Shown: positions 1 through 10,006, counted from the stretch's first letter. The stretch is DNA of 64,000 bases from Variovorax beijingensis (GCF_003951285.1 NZ_RXFQ01000006.1:342723-406722), one strand, 5' to 3'. Translations and numbers: made by a program. The notes: a model not told the origin generated them from the sequence alone.

Positions 1-338
1 AGCGGCTCAAGGCCGCGGGGCTCGTCAAGGGCATCGTGGCGCTGCTCGACGCCCAGGCGCTCGAGCTCGGCATGCTGGTGATGATCGGCGTGGTGCTCGA
101 CCGCTCCACGCCCGATTCGTTCGCCGATTTCGAGAAGGCCGCGCAAAAGGTCTCGGGCTGCCTCGAATGCCACGTGGTCACGGGCGAGTTCGACTACTTC
201 ATGCTCGTGCGCACGCGCGACAACGACAGCTTCAACCGCCTGCATGCGGAGCAACTGCTGTACCTGCCGGGCGTGCGGCAGATCCGGACCTTCGTGGTGC
301 TCAAGCAGGTGCTGTCGACCACGCAGCTGCCCATCTAG
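1..338 (+). CDS. Lrp/AsnC family transcriptional regulator, 5' end cut by window
   Basis: The reading frame is open from base 3, so the start codon and most of the N-terminal winged helix lie outside the window. The visible 112 or so residues begin in the last part of the DNA-binding domain (LKAAGLVKGIVALLD) and continue into the RAM effector domain, with the family pattern of a strand reading MLVMIGVVLD and the segment ECHVVTGEFDYFMLVRTRD. These regulators form dimers or octamers and sense amino acids or other small molecules. The target cannot be told from the fragment. The next gene, aldolase, is 135 bases downstream and is probably not in the same operon. Confidence 0.85.
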   Translation, partial: RLKAAGLVKGIVALLDAQALELGMLVMIGVVLDRSTPDSFADFEKAAQKVSGCLECHVVTGEFDYFMLVRTRDNDSFNRLHAEQLLYLPGVRQIRTFVVLKQVLSTTQLPI

Positions 339-406
339 GAGCGCCTGCGGCTGCGCGCCGGAGGGGCCTGCGGCCCGTGTCAGTGCCGTCCCACAAGGGG
401 GCTCGA

Positions 407-412
407 TAGAAT
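407..412 (+). promoter_or_regulatory. Possible -10 element upstream of fba
   Basis: TAGAAT matches the vegetative -10 consensus at five of six positions and lies 61 bases before the aldolase start, in the gap after the Lrp gene. No good -35 hexamer is found 16-18 bases upstream. The leader that follows is pyrimidine-rich, with a GCGAGG ribosome site before the ATG. Weak call. Confidence 0.3.
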
Positions 413-473
413 TGGGGCAGTTTTCTCTCGTCTTTCCGCCTTCTTTTTCCCCTATTTCCGCGAGGTATTTCCC

Positions 474-1538
474 ATGGCACTCGTCTCGATGCGCGAACTG
501 CTGGACCACGCAGCCGCCAACGGCTACGGCATTCCGGCCTTCAACGTCAACAACCTCGAACAGGTCCAGGCCGTGATGGAGGCCGCCAAGGAAACCGGCG
601 CGCCCGTCATCCTGCAGGCCAGCGCCGGTGCCCGCAAATACGCCGGCGAAGCCTTCATCAAGCACCTGATCCAGGCCGCGATCGAGCAGTACCCCAACAT
701 CCCGCTGGTCATGCACCAGGACCACGGCCAGAACCCCGACGTCTGCAAGGGCGCCATCGACCTGGGCTTCAGCTCGGTGATGATGGACGGCTCGCTCGAG
801 GCCGACGGCAAGACCATTGCGAGCTACGACTACAACGTGGACGTCACCAAGAAGGTGTCGGACATGGCCCACCGCCTGGGCGTGACCGTCGAAGGCGAGC
901 TCGGCTGCCTGGGCTCGCTGGAGACCATGAAGGGCGACAAGGAAGACGGCCACGGCACCGACGACACCATGACGCGCGAGCAGCTGCTGACCGATCCCGA
1001 GCAGGCCGCCGACTTCGTCAAGCGCACCCAGATCGACGCGCTGGCCATTGCCATCGGCACCAGCCACGGCGCCTACAAGTTCACGCGCGAGCCCACCGGC
1101 GACATCCTGGCGATCGACCGCATCAAGGAAATCCACCGCCGCATTCCCAACACCCATCTGGTGATGCACGGCTCGTCGAGCGTGCCGCAGGAGCTGCTGG
1201 CCATCATTCGCCAGTACGGCGGCAACATGAAGGAAACCTACGGCGTGCCCGTGAAGGAAATCCAGGAAGCCATCAAGCACGGCGTGCGCAAGATCAACAT
1301 CGACACCGACATCCGCCTGGCCATGACCGGCGCGGTGCGCAAGTTCCTGGCCGAGAACCCCGAGAAGTTCGACGCCCGCGAATGGCTCAAGCCCGCGCGC
1401 GAGGCCGCCAGGCTGATCTGCAAGCAGCGCTACATCGAGTTCGGCTGCGAAGGCCAGGGCGCCAAGATCAAGGGCGACACGCTGCAGGTCGTCGCCGCCA
1501 AGTACGCCAAGGGCGAGCTCGCGCAAGAAGTGGTCTGA
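474..1538 (+). CDS. fba: Class II fructose-1,6-bisphosphate aldolase
   Basis: This zinc enzyme interconverts fructose 1,6-bisphosphate with dihydroxyacetone phosphate and glyceraldehyde 3-phosphate in the cytoplasm, for glycolysis, gluconeogenesis or the Calvin cycle. The 354-residue protein is full length for the family. Visible marks are HQDHG at residues 81-85 (metal ligand and catalytic region), the phosphate-binding GTSHGAYKF near 196-203, a further metal histidine in VMHGSSS near 232, and KINIDTD near the end. The sequence resembles the Calvin-cycle subtype (CbbA) common in beta-proteobacteria, but no other cbb gene is nearby. A strong intrinsic terminator follows, so it is probably transcribed alone. 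Confidence 0.96.
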   Translation: MALVSMRELLDHAAANGYGIPAFNVNNLEQVQAVMEAAKETGAPVILQASAGARKYAGEAFIKHLIQAAIEQYPNIPLVMHQDHGQNPDVCKGAIDLGFSSVMMDGSLEADGKTIASYDYNVDVTKKVSDMAHRLGVTVEGELGCLGSLETMKGDKEDGHGTDDTMTREQLLTDPEQAADFVKRTQIDALAIAIGTSHGAYKFTREPTGDILAIDRIKEIHRRIPNTHLVMHGSSSVPQELLAIIRQYGGNMKETYGVPVKEIQEAIKHGVRKINIDTDIRLAMTGAVRKFLAENPEKFDAREWLKPAREAARLICKQRYIEFGCEGQGAKIKGDTLQVVAAKYAKGELAQEVV

Positions 1539-1564
1539 AGACAAACTTTTTCCGCGAATCGCAG

Positions 1565-1588
1565 GCCACCGTTCGCGGTGGCTTTTTT
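1565..1588 (+). terminator. Intrinsic terminator after fba
   Basis: A perfect seven-base-pair stem (GCCACCG/CGGTGGC) closes a TTCG tetraloop and is followed at once by six T residues. It lies 27 bases after the aldolase stop and separates it from purC. Confidence 0.93.
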
Positions 1589-1644
1589 CTGCGCGCACAA
1601 TCCGTTTTCCCCCGTCACCCGTTTCCGCACAGCAGCACCGTCCC

Positions 1645-2550
1645 ATGACCACCGTCCACACCTCTTCCATCCAGAGCCTGCCCCTGCTTGCGCGCGGCAA
1701 GGTGCGAGACAACTACGCCGTCGGCGAAGACCGCATCCTGATGGTCGCGAGCGACCGGCTCAGCGCCTTCGACGTGATCATGGGCGAGCCGATTCCGGGC
1801 AAGGGCGAAATCCTCACGCAGATGGCGCTGTGGTGGTTCGACCGCCTCGGCCAGCTGTGCCCCAACCACCTGACGGGCGAAGCGCCCGAGAGCGTGGTCA
1901 GGCCCGACGAGGTGCCGCAGGTCACCGGCCGCTCGATGCTGGTCAAGCGCCTGACGCCGATCCCGGTCGAGGCCGTGGTGCGCGGCTACCTGGCCGGCAG
2001 CGGCTGGAAGGAATACCAGGAAAGCCGCTCGGTCTGCGGCGTTCCGCTGCCCGAAGGGCTCACCAACGCGAGCAAGCTGCCGCGCCCGATCTTCACGCCC
2101 GCCGCCAAGGCCGCGGCCGGCGAGCACGACGAGAACATCAGCTACGACCGCGTGGTCGAGATCGTCGGCCCCAAGCTGGCGCAGCAGATCCGCGAGACCA
2201 GCCTCGAGATCTACGAAACCGCCGCGCAGATCGCGCTGGCCAAGGGAATGATCATTGCCGACACCAAGTTCGAGTTCGGCCTGGACGAGGCCGGCACGCT
2301 GGTGCTGATGGACGAGGTGCTCACGCCCGACAGCTCGCGCTACTGGCCGGTCGAGGGCTATCAGGCCGCGCTGGCTGCGGGCACCAATCCGCCGAGCTAC
2401 GACAAGCAGTTCGTGCGCGACTGGCTCGAAGCCACCAGGATCAACGGCAAGCCCTGGGACAAGACCCCGCCGGCGCCGCGCCTGCCGGCCGAGGTCATCG
2501 AAAAGACCGCGGCCAAGTACCGCGAAGCGCTGGAGCGCCTCACGGGCTGA
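1645..2550 (+). CDS. purC: Phosphoribosylaminoimidazole-succinocarboxamide synthase
   Basis: SAICAR synthase joins aspartate to CAIR using ATP in de novo purine synthesis. The 301-residue length fits the single-domain bacterial/yeast-type enzyme. Near the N-terminus GKVRDNY (about residues 18-24) and SDRLSAFDV (about 36-44) form the nucleotide- and substrate-binding site, and SGWKEYQ and DTKFEFG follow further on. purE and purK lie about 1.5 kb downstream but are separated by two leftward genes, so the purine genes are clustered here without being one operon. Confidence 0.97.
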   Translation: MTTVHTSSIQSLPLLARGKVRDNYAVGEDRILMVASDRLSAFDVIMGEPIPGKGEILTQMALWWFDRLGQLCPNHLTGEAPESVVRPDEVPQVTGRSMLVKRLTPIPVEAVVRGYLAGSGWKEYQESRSVCGVPLPEGLTNASKLPRPIFTPAAKAAAGEHDENISYDRVVEIVGPKLAQQIRETSLEIYETAAQIALAKGMIIADTKFEFGLDEAGTLVLMDEVLTPDSSRYWPVEGYQAALAAGTNPPSYDKQFVRDWLEATRINGKPWDKTPPAPRLPAEVIEKTAAKYREALERLTG

Positions 2551-2558
2551 GGAAAAGG

Positions 2559-2576
2559 GAAGCGGCTGGCCGCTTC
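2559..2576. terminator. Hairpin between convergent purC and META-domain gene
   Basis: A perfect palindromic stem GAAGCGG/CCGCTTC with loop CTGG overlaps the stop codon of the leftward gene. It has only a short T-rich flank (CCCTTTT) when read leftward and none when read rightward, so it may be a weak terminator. Confidence 0.35.
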
Positions 2577-3027
2577 AGCGGCTCGCCGAGTTCAGCGTGG
2601 CCACGGTGCGCCCGCTCGCGTCGAGCAGCGCGAGCCGCCCCGGGCCGGCCAGGCGGTAGGTCGCGGTGGTCTGCAGCGCCGAGATGAATTGCGCCTCGTT
2701 GGCGCCGCGCACCGGGTCCGCGCAGGCCATGCGGGTCGAGGCCAGCTGGCCGATGCGCAGCGTGATGCCGCTGCGCGTGAACGACCCGGAAACGCGGTTG
2801 CAGCCGCCCGTTCCGCTGACGCGCCCGCTGCTGCGGTCGAACTGGATCTGCGCTTCGCCGCCGGGCGGCACGGGCTCGTCGCCCAGCTGCACCAGGCGCC
2901 AGACCGGCCCCTCGATCGGCTCGTCGAGGCTGATGCCGCTGCCGCAGCCAGCCAGGGCGGCCGCCATCAGTGCGGTCGCGAAAACGGAAAGCGCGATGCG
3001 GGCGCGGTGGCGGGCGGAAAAGCGCAT
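2575..3027 (-). CDS. META domain-containing (HslJ-like) lipoprotein
   Basis: A 150-residue envelope protein. The N-terminus holds a positively charged start, a hydrophobic stretch and the lipobox ALAGC, so it should be lipidated and anchored in a membrane. The rest matches the META/HslJ fold: GPVWRLVQLGDEPV, then GTGGCNRVSGSF, then a late segment RLALLDASGRTV. HslJ-type proteins are linked to stress and antibiotic tolerance in other bacteria, but no reaction is known. The ATG at 3027 is chosen because AGAAGGA sits just upstream; an in-frame start 15 codons further up would disrupt the signal peptide. It is convergent with purC. Confidence 0.8.
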   Translation of the reverse strand: MRFSARHRARIALSVFATALMAAALAGCGSGISLDEPIEGPVWRLVQLGDEPVPPGGEAQIQFDRSSGRVSGTGGCNRVSGSFTRSGITLRIGQLASTRMACADPVRGANEAQFISALQTTATYRLAGPGRLALLDASGRTVATLNSASR

Positions 3028-3142
3028 GGCCGGTGTGTCCTTCTCAATTGCAACAAGTTGAATCGCCGCCATCGTATGCGAGGCCGCCCCGGCTCGCCAA
3101 GATGCATGCGCCTGCCGCCATCGGCCGCGCAGCCGGTTCAGC

Positions 3143-4063
3143 TCAGCTCAGCACCACGCTGCTGAGCCGGCGGCGGTAGGTGGCCACCACCGGATCGTCC
3201 GGCGGAATCTGCCCGTCCGCCACCTTCACCTTGGGCGGCTCGATCAGGTCGAGGATCGCGATGTAGGTCTTGCGCGCGAGTTCCTCGTTCCAGCTCTTGT
3301 CGCGCATCAGGATCTCGAGCAGCTCGTCCATGGCGTCGGTCCAGCGCTGCGCATCCATCAGCAACTGCGCGCGGCCGAAGCGGGCGTCGAAGTCGCGCTT
3401 GCCGGCGGCAATGCGGGCGTCGAAATCGGCCAGGGTGGGCGCGGGGCCCGAGGCTGGCGCCGCAAAATCGATGGCGTCCATCCAGCGCTGCAGCGAATCG
3501 AAGCGGCGCACCAGCGTGGTCCTGGCGATCACCGGCGCGAACGCCACCTTGGCATCGTCGATGCGGCCCATCTGCAGCAGCAGCTTGATGTAGTCGAAGC
3601 GCGCATCGTCGTTGGCCGGGTCGGTCGCCACCGCATGCTGCAGCCGCTCGAGCGCGCCCTCTGTGTCGCCTTCGGCCAGTGCTTCCTGGGCCGCGGCCTC
3701 CTGGGAGGCGGCTTCGACCTGCTCGGCGGCGGGCACGTGCTTGTCGAGGAATTCGCGGATCTTGTCGGCCGGAATGGCGCCCACGAAGCCGTCCACCGGC
3801 TGGCCGTCCTTGAACATCACGCAGAACGGGATGCTGCGCACGCCGAACATTTCGGACAGCTGCGACGAGATCTGGGGCACCTTGTCGGCATCCAGCTTGG
3901 CCAGCGTGAAGCGCCCGGCGTACTCGGTTTCGAGCTTTTCGAGCACCGGGCCGAGCTGCTTGCACGGTCCGCACCATTCGGCCCAGATGTCGAGCAGCAC
4001 CGGCGTGGCGACCGAGCCTTCGATCAGTTCAGCCTGAAAATTTTCGAGAGTGATGTCGATCAT
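3143..4063 (-). CDS. cnoX: Thioredoxin-TPR chaperone (CnoX/YbbN family)
   Basis: A 306-residue cytoplasmic protein with an N-terminal thioredoxin fold (about residues 1-110, active site WCGPC at 30-34, cis-proline segment [11 protein letters not shown]) and a C-terminal helical TPR region (about 115-306). The CnoX/YbbN family holds unfolded or oxidised proteins for GroEL/DnaK. The E. coli member lacks the CXXC pair; here both cysteines are present, so redox activity is likely, as in the Caulobacter type. The start is the methionine of MIDITLENF; an open frame upstream of it overlaps purE and is a shadow. It diverges from purE across 36 bases. Confidence 0.88.
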   Translation of the reverse strand: MIDITLENFQAELIEGSVATPVLLDIWAEWCGPCKQLGPVLEKLETEYAGRFTLAKLDADKVPQISSQLSEMFGVRSIPFCVMFKDGQPVDGFVGAIPADKIREFLDKHVPAAEQVEAASQEAAAQEALAEGDTEGALERLQHAVATDPANDDARFDYIKLLLQMGRIDDAKVAFAPVIARTTLVRRFDSLQRWMDAIDFAAPASGPAPTLADFDARIAAGKRDFDARFGRAQLLMDAQRWTDAMDELLEILMRDKSWNEELARKTYIAILDLIEPPKVKVADGQIPPDDPVVATYRRRLSSVVLS

Positions 4064-4086
4064 CGGGAACAACTGGGGGTGAAACG

Positions 4087-4092
4087 TAAAAT
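4087..4092 (+). promoter_or_regulatory. -10 element for purE, possible leaderless transcript
   Basis: TAAAAT (five of six to TATAAT) is unusual in this GC-rich DNA and lies seven bases before the purE ATG, with no Shine-Dalgarno sequence between. Transcription would start at or beside the A of the start codon. No clear -35 is seen. Confidence 0.45.
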
Positions 4093-4099
4093 TGGAACC

Positions 4100-4648
4100 A
4101 TGAACGAAACCATTCAGGTCGGTGTAGTGATGGGCTCGAACTCCGATTGGGAGACGATGCGCAACGCGGTCGAGATTCTCCAGCAATTCGGGATCCAGCA
4201 CGAAGCGAAGGTGGTCTCGGCCCACCGGATGCCCGATGCGCTCTTCGCGTATGCCGAAAGCGCCGCCGGGCGCGGGCTCGCCGCGATCATCGCGGGCGCG
4301 GGCGGCGCGGCCCACCTGCCGGGCATGCTGGCTGCCAAGACCACGGTGCCGGTGCTCGGCGTGCCGGTGGCCAGCCGCCACCTGCAGGGCGTCGATTCTC
4401 TCTACAGCATCGTGCAGATGCCCAAGGGCGTGCCGGTGGCCACCTTTGCCATCGGCAATGCGGGGGCGGCCAATGCGGCGCTGTTCGCGGTGGCCATGCT
4501 GGCGGTGAACGATCCGGCGCTGCGGGCGCGACTCGACGCCTTCCGTGCCGCGCAGACCGCCGCGGCCGAGGCCATGACGCTGCCGCCGCCGGCCGCGGAT
4601 GCCGCCGCCGTGTCGCCGTTCTCGCCCCAAGGCGGGGGTGCGCTGTGA
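4100..4648 (+). CDS. purE: 5-(carboxyamino)imidazole ribonucleotide mutase
   Basis: Class I PurE converts N5-CAIR to CAIR in purine synthesis. The 182-residue protein shows [11 protein letters not shown] near the N-terminus, VVSAHRMPD near residue 45 and [11 protein letters not shown] near 75-85, all active-site segments of the family. About 25 extra residues at the C-terminus (rich in Pro, Ala and Ser) extend past the usual end and look disordered. The frame runs upstream into the antisense of cnoX, but the conserved domain begins at this ATG. Its stop overlaps the purK GTG start, which implies translational coupling. Confidence 0.96.
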   Translation: MNETIQVGVVMGSNSDWETMRNAVEILQQFGIQHEAKVVSAHRMPDALFAYAESAAGRGLAAIIAGAGGAAHLPGMLAAKTTVPVLGVPVASRHLQGVDSLYSIVQMPKGVPVATFAIGNAGAANAALFAVAMLAVNDPALRARLDAFRAAQTAAAEAMTLPPPAADAAAVSPFSPQGGGAL

Positions 4649-5838
4649 ACGGCAACAACGGCCTTCCCATTCTTCCCGGCGCCACGCTCGGCGTGCTCGG
4701 CGGCGGCCAGCTGGGCCGCATGTTCGCCCATGCCGCCCAGCGCATGGGCTATTTCACGGCCGTGCTCGACCCCGACGCCGACAGCCCGGCCGGCCGCGTG
4801 AGCCACCACCACATCCACACCGACTACGCCGACGTCGACGGCCTGGCGCGGCTCGCGGGCCTGGCCGATGCGGTCACGACCGAGTTCGAGAACGTGCCGG
4901 CGCCCTCGCTGGAGAAGCTGTCGGTGGCCCGGCCCGTGGCGCCCGATGCGGGCGCCATCGCCATCGCGCAGGACCGCATCGCCGAAAAGGCCCATTTCAC
5001 GCGCTGCGGCGTGGCCTGCGCGCCCTATGCGGTCATCGAGACCGCGGCCCAGCTCGCCGCCGCCTCCGACATGCTGCTGCCCGGCATCCTCAAGACCGCG
5101 CGCCTGGGCTACGACGGCAAGGGCCAGCAGCGCGTGGCCACGCGCGCCGAACTGGTCGACGCCTGGCAGGCCGTGGGCTGCGTGCCCTGCGTGCTCGAAA
5201 AGCTGCTGCCGCTCGAATTCGAATGCTCGGTGATCGTCGCGCGCGGCCGCGACGGGCAGCTGGTGCACTTTCCGCCGCAGCGCAACCTGCATCGCGACGG
5301 CATCCTGGCCGTGACCGAGGTGCACGCGCAGAACATGCCCAAGACCGTGGCCCAGGCGGCCATCAACTCGGCCAAGAGCATTGCCACCGGGCTGGACTAC
5401 GTGGGCGTGCTGTGCGTGGAGTTCTTCGCGCTGGCCGACGGCTCGCTGGTGGTGAACGAAATGGCGCCCCGGCCGCACAACAGCGGCCACTACACCATGG
5501 AAGCCTGCGACGTCTCGCAGTTCGAGCTGCAGGTGCGCACGCTCGCGGGCCTGCCGCTGGCCGCGCCGCGCCAGCACAGTCCGGCGATCATGCTGAACCT
5601 GCTGGGCGACCTGTGGTTCACCGCGGGCGGCGACAAGCCGGTGGCGCCGCGCTGGAGCGACGTGCTCGCGCTGCCCGGCGTGCACCTGCATCTGTACGGC
5701 AAGATCGAACCGCGCCGCGGCCGCAAGATGGGCCACCTGACGCTCACCGGCGCCACGCTCGAAAATGTGCGCGCCGCGGCCTCCCAGGCCGCAACGCTGC
5801 TTGGCCTGCCGGCGCTGTCGGCGGCCGACTTCGCATGA
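4645..5838 (+). CDS. purK: 5-(carboxyamino)imidazole ribonucleotide synthase
   Basis: An ATP-grasp enzyme that carboxylates AIR with bicarbonate to N5-CAIR, the substrate of PurE encoded just upstream. The 397 residues open with the [11 protein letters not shown] nucleotide fold, continue with the ATP-grasp segments [13 protein letters not shown] and [11 protein letters not shown], and hold the metal-binding [13 protein letters not shown]. The GTG start at 4645 overlaps the purE stop (GTGA), and no better ATG occurs before the conserved GGGQLG. The gene end overlaps tsaC by four bases. Confidence 0.96.
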   Translation: MNGNNGLPILPGATLGVLGGGQLGRMFAHAAQRMGYFTAVLDPDADSPAGRVSHHHIHTDYADVDGLARLAGLADAVTTEFENVPAPSLEKLSVARPVAPDAGAIAIAQDRIAEKAHFTRCGVACAPYAVIETAAQLAAASDMLLPGILKTARLGYDGKGQQRVATRAELVDAWQAVGCVPCVLEKLLPLEFECSVIVARGRDGQLVHFPPQRNLHRDGILAVTEVHAQNMPKTVAQAAINSAKSIATGLDYVGVLCVEFFALADGSLVVNEMAPRPHNSGHYTMEACDVSQFELQVRTLAGLPLAAPRQHSPAIMLNLLGDLWFTAGGDKPVAPRWSDVLALPGVHLHLYGKIEPRRGRKMGHLTLTGATLENVRAAASQAATLLGLPALSAADFA

Positions 5839-6836
5839 TCCTCGACGGCCAATCCCCGGAAGCCATTGCCGAGGCCGTGCGCGTGCTGCGCGCGGGCGGG
5901 CTGGTCGCATTCCCGACCGAGACCGTCTACGGACTGGGCGCCGATGCCACCAGCGACATGGCGGTGGCCGGCATCTTCAAGGCCAAGGGCCGGCCGGCCG
6001 ACCATCCGCTGATCGTCCACGTGGCGGCCGGCATCAAGGGCACCGAGGCGCTGTCGCGCTTCGCGCAGCCGCTGCCGCCCTTCGCGCAGAAGCTGGTGCA
6101 GGCCTTCTGGCCCGGCCCGCTGACGCTGATCGTCACGCGCCAGCCCGGCGTGGCGGCCGCGGCCGCCGGCGGGCAGGACACCATCGGCCTGCGCTGCCCA
6201 TCGCATCCGGTCGCGCAGGCCCTGCTCGAGGCCTGCGCCGAGCAGGGCGTGCCGGGGCTCGCGGGCCCGAGCGCCAACCGCTTCGGCCGCGTGAGCCCCA
6301 CCACCGCGCAGCATGTGCATGACGAGTTCGGCGATGCGCTGACGGTGATCGACGGCGGCGCCTGCGAGGTGGGCATCGAGTCGACCATCGTCGACTGCAG
6401 CCGCGGCGCGCCCGTGCTGCTGCGCCCGGGCCTGATCACGCGCGCGCAGATCGAGGCCGCCGCGGGCGAGCGCCTGAGCAACCGCGAGGTGCTCGAGACA
6501 CCCGATCCGCGCGCCTCCGGCACGCTCGAGGCGCACTACGCGCCGAACGCCAAGCTGCGGCTGATGGATGCCAAGGCCATCCAGGCCGGCCTCGACGTGC
6601 TCGGCCCGGGCGCGGCCCACATCGCCGTGTGGACGCGCGCCGAGGTGCGCAGCCACTCGCAGCGCGTGCTGCAGCGGCGCATGCCGGACGACGCGGCGGC
6701 CAGCGCGCACCAGCTGTTCGCGGTGCTGCGCGAGTTCGATGCCGAGGGCGTCAAGCTGATCTGGGTCGAGACGCCGCCCGACACGCCCGAATGGGAAGGC
6801 GTGCGGGACCGCCTCCATCGCGCGTCGATGGGCTGA
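5835..6836 (+). CDS. tsaC: L-threonylcarbamoyladenylate synthase (Sua5 type)
   Basis: Makes threonylcarbamoyl-AMP from threonine, bicarbonate and ATP, the first step of t6A modification of ANN-decoding tRNAs. At 333 residues it is the long Sua5 form. The YrdC domain (about 1-200) carries AFPTETVYGLGADA, KGRPADHPLIVHV and SANRFGRVSPT, and the C-terminal Sua5 domain starts near SGTLEAHYAPNAKL. The ATGA overlap with purK places it in the purE-purK operon, an unrelated function in the same transcript. Its partner tsaB lies about 6 kb downstream. Confidence 0.93.
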   Translation: MILDGQSPEAIAEAVRVLRAGGLVAFPTETVYGLGADATSDMAVAGIFKAKGRPADHPLIVHVAAGIKGTEALSRFAQPLPPFAQKLVQAFWPGPLTLIVTRQPGVAAAAAGGQDTIGLRCPSHPVAQALLEACAEQGVPGLAGPSANRFGRVSPTTAQHVHDEFGDALTVIDGGACEVGIESTIVDCSRGAPVLLRPGLITRAQIEAAAGERLSNREVLETPDPRASGTLEAHYAPNAKLRLMDAKAIQAGLDVLGPGAAHIAVWTRAEVRSHSQRVLQRRMPDDAAASAHQLFAVLREFDAEGVKLIWVETPPDTPEWEGVRDRLHRASMG

Positions 6837-6851
6837 CCCCCAGGCCTTTCG

Positions 6852-8441
6852 CTAGCCGCCGGCGGCCAGCACGCCCTGGAAGAAGCCGCGCGCCGAAGCC
6901 AGGCAGAACGGTGGCGCCAGGGTGCCGTGGTAGGCCAGGGTGACGGCCTGCCGCTTGTCGGCGTCGCTGCCGGGGGTGTTCTGCGCCAGCGTGCTCTTGG
7001 CCTGGGCGAAGCCGGCGCGCGCGGCGGAGTAGGCGTCGGTGGTGGCCGAATCCTCGAGGTCGACCACCGTCAGTGCCGCAGCGGGCATGCCGCGGGCGCG
7101 GAAGTAGCCGGCGGTGGCGCGGGTGCTCAGGAAGTTCACGGTCGGATCGTTGGCGCCGCCGCACATGAGCACCGGCCGCGTCGGCAGCCAGTTGCGCAGG
7201 TCGTTGGCGCGCGCCGCCTTGCGAAAGCCCACCGCCGGCCTGCAATCGAGCGGCGAGGTGGTGCTCAGCGAGGCCGCCGTGGCGGGCAGCGCATTGCCGG
7301 GGCAGGGGTTCGCCTGGATGTCGCCGGCCGCCTGCGTCAGGTAGCTCTGGCGGATGAGGTTGTTCGCGCCGTAGAAGATCGACAGCTCCGGGCTCACCGG
7401 GCCCGGCGTCGCACCGGCAGGAAACAGCGCGAGCTGCGGCAGCTTGCCGTCGGCATACAGCGTGGCGATGGGCGTCAGGCTCGGCAGCAGCGTGTCGATG
7501 CCGGTGGCGTACTGCGACTCGTAGATGTCGCTGGTGCTGCCGTAGACATCGCCGAACTGCTGCTGCCAGCTGGCCGAGAGCAGCGGCACGAAGAGCGTGC
7601 TGCCGAGCGCCGGCCAGCCCATGAAGGGGTAGTCCGCCAGCAGGCCGATGGCCGAAGGCGCCGAGAGCGGCGCCGACGCCGTCACCGGCCTGCCCGTGGC
7701 CTGCATCTCGCGGTGCGCCGCCAGCGCCACGTAGCCGCCCTGCGAGTAGCCGGTGATCAGCAGCGAGCCCGCGTCGCTGGCACTGATGCCCGCGAAGGTC
7801 TTGCGCGCCGCGGTGAGCGCGTCCACCATGTCCTTGCCCTGCTGGTCGCCGTTGAGGTACGGATGGTAGGGCAGCGTCGACTTGTCGTAGCCCGCGTAGT
7901 TGGGCGCCACCACGATGTAGCCCTGCGCCGCGAACATGGCGGCGACCGTCAGGCCTTCGCCGGCGGCCGGCTGCGTGGCGTCGGTCCACCTGGCGAGGTT
8001 GTAGTTGCGCGCGGCCGTGGTGCCGTGCGCATACAGCACCACCGGGCGCGGCCCGTTGCAGGCCACGTCGGCGCCGGAGGGCAGCATGATCGCGGCGGTT
8101 GCGTTGGTGGCTTCGTTCTTGGCGCCGATGGTGCGGTATTCGAGATAGCGCACCTCGACCCCGCACCTGGGCGTGCCGGCCACCTGCAGCAGGGCCTTGC
8201 CCTGGTCGGTAGCCTGGAGGCTGGTGCGGAACTGGTCGGCCGAGAGCTTGGCGGTCTGCTCGGGCGGGTCCGTGACGACCGTGCCGCGGCCGGTGTCGCC
8301 GGCCGGGGGCGGAAAGCCGATGCCGATGCTGCCGCCCCCTCCACCACCGCCGCCGCAGGCCACCAGCAGCAGCGTGGCACCGGCCAGAGCCGCAATCTTG
8401 TGCAGCGCAGTGGGGAGTTGTCGTTGCGGCTTTTTTTTCAA
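6852..8441 (-). CDS. Secreted lipase/esterase-like alpha/beta hydrolase lipoprotein
   Basis: A 529-residue predicted lipoprotein. The charged N-terminus and hydrophobic segment end in the lipobox LLVAC, after which eight glycines form a flexible linker. The hydrolase core has the nucleophile elbow GYSQGG, an acidic candidate in CGGANDPTV and a late histidine in AYHGTL, in the order expected for a Ser-Asp-His triad of secretory-lipase-type enzymes. The start is an unusual TTG: no ATG precedes the core in frame, and AGGAG lies eight bases upstream of it. The substrate is unknown. It may be cotranscribed with dacB, 128 bases upstream. Confidence 0.8.
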   Translation of the reverse strand: MKKKPQRQLPTALHKIAALAGATLLLVACGGGGGGGGSIGIGFPPPAGDTGRGTVVTDPPEQTAKLSADQFRTSLQATDQGKALLQVAGTPRCGVEVRYLEYRTIGAKNEATNATAAIMLPSGADVACNGPRPVVLYAHGTTAARNYNLARWTDATQPAAGEGLTVAAMFAAQGYIVVAPNYAGYDKSTLPYHPYLNGDQQGKDMVDALTAARKTFAGISASDAGSLLITGYSQGGYVALAAHREMQATGRPVTASAPLSAPSAIGLLADYPFMGWPALGSTLFVPLLSASWQQQFGDVYGSTSDIYESQYATGIDTLLPSLTPIATLYADGKLPQLALFPAGATPGPVSPELSIFYGANNLIRQSYLTQAAGDIQANPCPGNALPATAASLSTTSPLDCRPAVGFRKAARANDLRNWLPTRPVLMCGGANDPTVNFLSTRATAGYFRARGMPAAALTVVDLEDSATTDAYSAARAGFAQAKSTLAQNTPGSDADKRQAVTLAYHGTLAPPFCLASARGFFQGVLAAGG

Positions 8442-8569
8442 GGCGTGGCTCCTGATGTTGTCGAATCGAACGAGCGTCCGATTCTGTGCAGCGCCATGGC
8501 CACGCGCAAGCGGCGCGTCTACCTAGAGAAGTTTTCAGTACAGGGCCGCTGCCAAGCGGCCGAAGGCCC

Positions 8570-10006
8570 TCAGTTGTCCTGCGACGCCCAGTCGACCAGC
8601 GCGTCGAACGCGGCGCGCGCGGCGCCGGCGTTCTCGCCGTTGGCAATGGCCACCAGCACGTAGCGCCGGCCGCTCGCGCCGTGCACATAGCCGGCCACGC
8701 CGGCCGCATCGCGCAGCGAGCCGGTCTTCAGGTGGGCCGCGCCGCCCGAGCGCAGCGTGCGCTTCCTGAGCGTGCCGTCCACCCCCATGGCGGGCAGCGA
8801 CGACACCAGCTCCGGCATCAGCGGCGAGCGCCAGGCCACCTGCAGCATCCGGCCGAGCGCCGCGGCGCTGATGCGTTCGTCGCGCGACAGGCCCGAGCCG
8901 TTGTCGAACACCGGCGGTGCCTCGCCGGTGCCGATGCGCTCGCGCCACCACTGGCCCAGCGCGCTGCGCGAGGCCTCGAAGCTGCCGCGGTTCTTCTGCG
9001 TGAGGCCGAGCGTGAGGAACAGCTGCTGCGCCATCACGTTGTTGCTGTACTTGTTGATGTCGCGCACCACCTCCGAAAGCGGCGGCGAGCCGAACTCGAA
9101 CGCCGGCCTGAGCCCGGCCGGCACGCGGCCGTCGCGCATCTGGCCGCCGACCCGGCCGCCCATCTCGGCCCACATGCCGCCGATGGCGCGCAGGCCGTAG
9201 GAGCGCGGATCGGCATAGGCCACGGCCCAGCTCTTCTCGCCGCAGGCGGCCGGCAGGGCGCCCAGGAAGCGGATGCGGTTCGGGTCGCTGAAGTCGGGCT
9301 TGATCGCCGCGCGCCAGTCGCCGCATTCGCCGGGCGCGAGCGCCACCGTGGGCTGCATCGACACGCTGGCGAGCGGCGGCTCGTAGCTCACGCGCGCCTG
9401 CTGGCCGCCGCGCTCGGGCGTGAAGACCATGTTGACCGACTTGAAGTTGACGAGCAGCGCCTCGGGCGACGCGTTGTAGGGCCGCAGCGGCTCGCCGTCG
9501 AAGGCGGCGGGGTCGTTGTTCTCGATCGCGCCATCGAAGGCGCTGCGGTCCAGCACGATGTCGCCGCTCACGGTGGTGATGCCCAGGCCCTGCACGCGCC
9601 GCAGCAGCAGCCAGGCCCGTTCCAGCACCAGCTTGGGATCGCCCTGGCCCTTGATGTAGAGGTTGCCGTTGAGCACGCCGTTGTTCACGGTGCCGTCGAC
9701 ATACACCGGCGTGCTCCAGCTGTAGGCCGGCCCGAGCAGGTCGAGCGCGGCATAGGTGGTGACCAGCTTCATGATCGACGCCGGGTTCACCGGCACCTGC
9801 GTGCGCCAGGCCAGGCGCGGCGGGCGCAGGCCGTCGGCGTCGGCCACCAGCATCGTCACCGAATCGCGCGGCACCTTGGCGCGCGCGAGGGCGGTCTCCA
9901 CTTCGCCTGGAAAGGCGGCCTGTTGCGCGAGGGCACCCGGAACGGCGAGTGCGGTGAAGGAAAGCGCGCAGGCGGTGCGCAGCAAGGAGAGACGAAGAAG
10001 ACGCAT
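8570..10006 (-). CDS. dacB: D-alanyl-D-alanine carboxypeptidase/endopeptidase (PBP4)
   Basis: A class C penicillin-binding protein that trims and opens peptidoglycan cross-links in the periplasm. The 478 residues begin with a signal peptide ending near ALAQQ. The three active-site motifs appear in order: SIMK (SxxK, in NPASIMKLV), SNN (in KYSNNVMAQ) and KTG (in HLKTGSLRDA). The long insertion between the first two motifs is typical of PBP4. A NUDIX gene lies eight bases upstream on the same strand and may share its transcript. Confidence 0.92.
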   Translation of the reverse strand: MRLLRLSLLRTACALSFTALAVPGALAQQAAFPGEVETALARAKVPRDSVTMLVADADGLRPPRLAWRTQVPVNPASIMKLVTTYAALDLLGPAYSWSTPVYVDGTVNNGVLNGNLYIKGQGDPKLVLERAWLLLRRVQGLGITTVSGDIVLDRSAFDGAIENNDPAAFDGEPLRPYNASPEALLVNFKSVNMVFTPERGGQQARVSYEPPLASVSMQPTVALAPGECGDWRAAIKPDFSDPNRIRFLGALPAACGEKSWAVAYADPRSYGLRAIGGMWAEMGGRVGGQMRDGRVPAGLRPAFEFGSPPLSEVVRDINKYSNNVMAQQLFLTLGLTQKNRGSFEASRSALGQWWRERIGTGEAPPVFDNGSGLSRDERISAAALGRMLQVAWRSPLMPELVSSLPAMGVDGTLRKRTLRSGGAAHLKTGSLRDAAGVAGYVHGASGRRYVLVAIANGENAGAARAAFDALVDWASQDN

